Of a stretch of 64,000 bases of DNA, positions 63,959 through 64,000 are shown piece after piece; within the stretch, counting starts at the first letter, position 1; every line of letters starts with the position of its first letter. This DNA comes from Gimesia maris (GTDB lineage: Bacteria; Planctomycetota; Planctomycetia; Planctomycetales; Planctomycetaceae). The DNA is taken from positions 6,324,001 to 6,388,000 of the forward strand of contig NZ_CP042910.1 of the NCBI RefSeq assembly GCF_008298035.1, given 5' to 3'. The position numbers and the translations under genes were made by a program. The notes beneath the pieces are model-generated. The model did no database searches. It saw only the letters and a list, made by a program, of their open reading frames with translations, and was not told the DNA's origin.

Positions 63959-64000
63959 GGTCGGTTTTCTCCGCCGGGCCTTGAACCTCCTGCCCCACCA
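63955..64000 (-). CDS. 3' end of an upstream gene, possibly the MacA/HlyD-like adaptor (partial)
   Basis: Reading leftward from the edge, the frame that ends with TGA (63957-63955, overlapping the ATPase start) encodes [18 protein letters not shown], a Gly-rich tail. Gly/Pro-rich tails and ATGA coupling would fit the membrane-fusion adaptor expected before a MacB-type operon. Only 15 codons are visible, so identity is inference from context. Confidence 0.4.
   Translation of the reverse strand, partial: GGAGGSRPGGENRP

Noticed and set aside
1-64000. tRNA genes, rRNA genes, CRISPR arrays, insertion sequences, phage genes
   Set aside because: I looked for T-loop consensus, regularly spaced repeats, transposase motifs and flanking direct repeats and found none that hold up.

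Overview
The window looks like chromosomal DNA of a planctomycete, probably a Gimesia/Planctomyces-type member of the Planctomycetia. This is inferred from gene content, not from a marker gene: two DUF1559 prepilin-like proteins, TAT-exported Gfo/Idh/MocA oxidoreductases, two Cys-type sulfatases, a CRTAC1/UnbV lipoprotein, a zinc-ribbon ExbB-type protein and a very long secretin with repeats. I found no rRNA, tRNA, CRISPR array, insertion sequence or phage gene. Coding density is high, on both strands, in short operons.

Left part (1-18 kb): a giant secretin-family protein running off the left edge, a parvulin lipoprotein, mfd, a divergent aroB, an HPt / response-regulator / PilZ signalling group, a YggS-YggU pair, a PQQ-type propeller, and an ExbB/ExbD-like motor pair. 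Two copies of a ~78 bp hairpin-bearing repeat lie in intergenic DNA at 10.76 and 14.26 kb.

18-26 kb: a ROK sugar kinase, a Ppx/GppA phosphatase with HD-like tail and polyphosphate kinase 1 form a polyphosphate group. Directly downstream, at about 23.5-23.8 kb, is the most unusual element of the window: an apparently free-standing structured transcript. It has two 13-codon ORFs, a near-perfect Shine-Dalgarno sequence, a downstream mimic of the 16S rRNA 3' end that can pair with it, a candidate three-way junction with an alternative fold, and an intrinsic terminator. A second micro-ORF with its own terminator lies at 25.57 kb, just upstream of a response-regulator paralogue whose phospho-acceptor Asp is Glu.

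26-45 kb: small enzymes (PIG-L deacetylase, DinB-like, globin, HIT, Gfo/Idh, cupin), a cytochrome c'-like protein followed 4 bp later by a glutamine-synthetase-like enzyme, a FadR-type regulator beside a secreted propeller protein, an LRR lipoprotein, a TAT oxidoreductase, two divergent sulfatases, a TlpA-like lipoprotein and a membrane/TPR protein.

45-64 kb: two nearly identical DUF1559 genes with a small lipoprotein; a carbamoyltransferase-SxtJ-DUF5989 operon next to a CRTAC1/UnbV lipoprotein, a decayed membrane/TPR pseudogene and an SGNH hydrolase; an alpha/beta hydrolase; a copper-type P-ATPase with a His-rich linker; a thioredoxin-NHL fusion protein; and a MacB-type ABC exporter whose adaptor gene probably continues past the right edge.

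All functional names come from motif and family recognition by eye. No database search was run.
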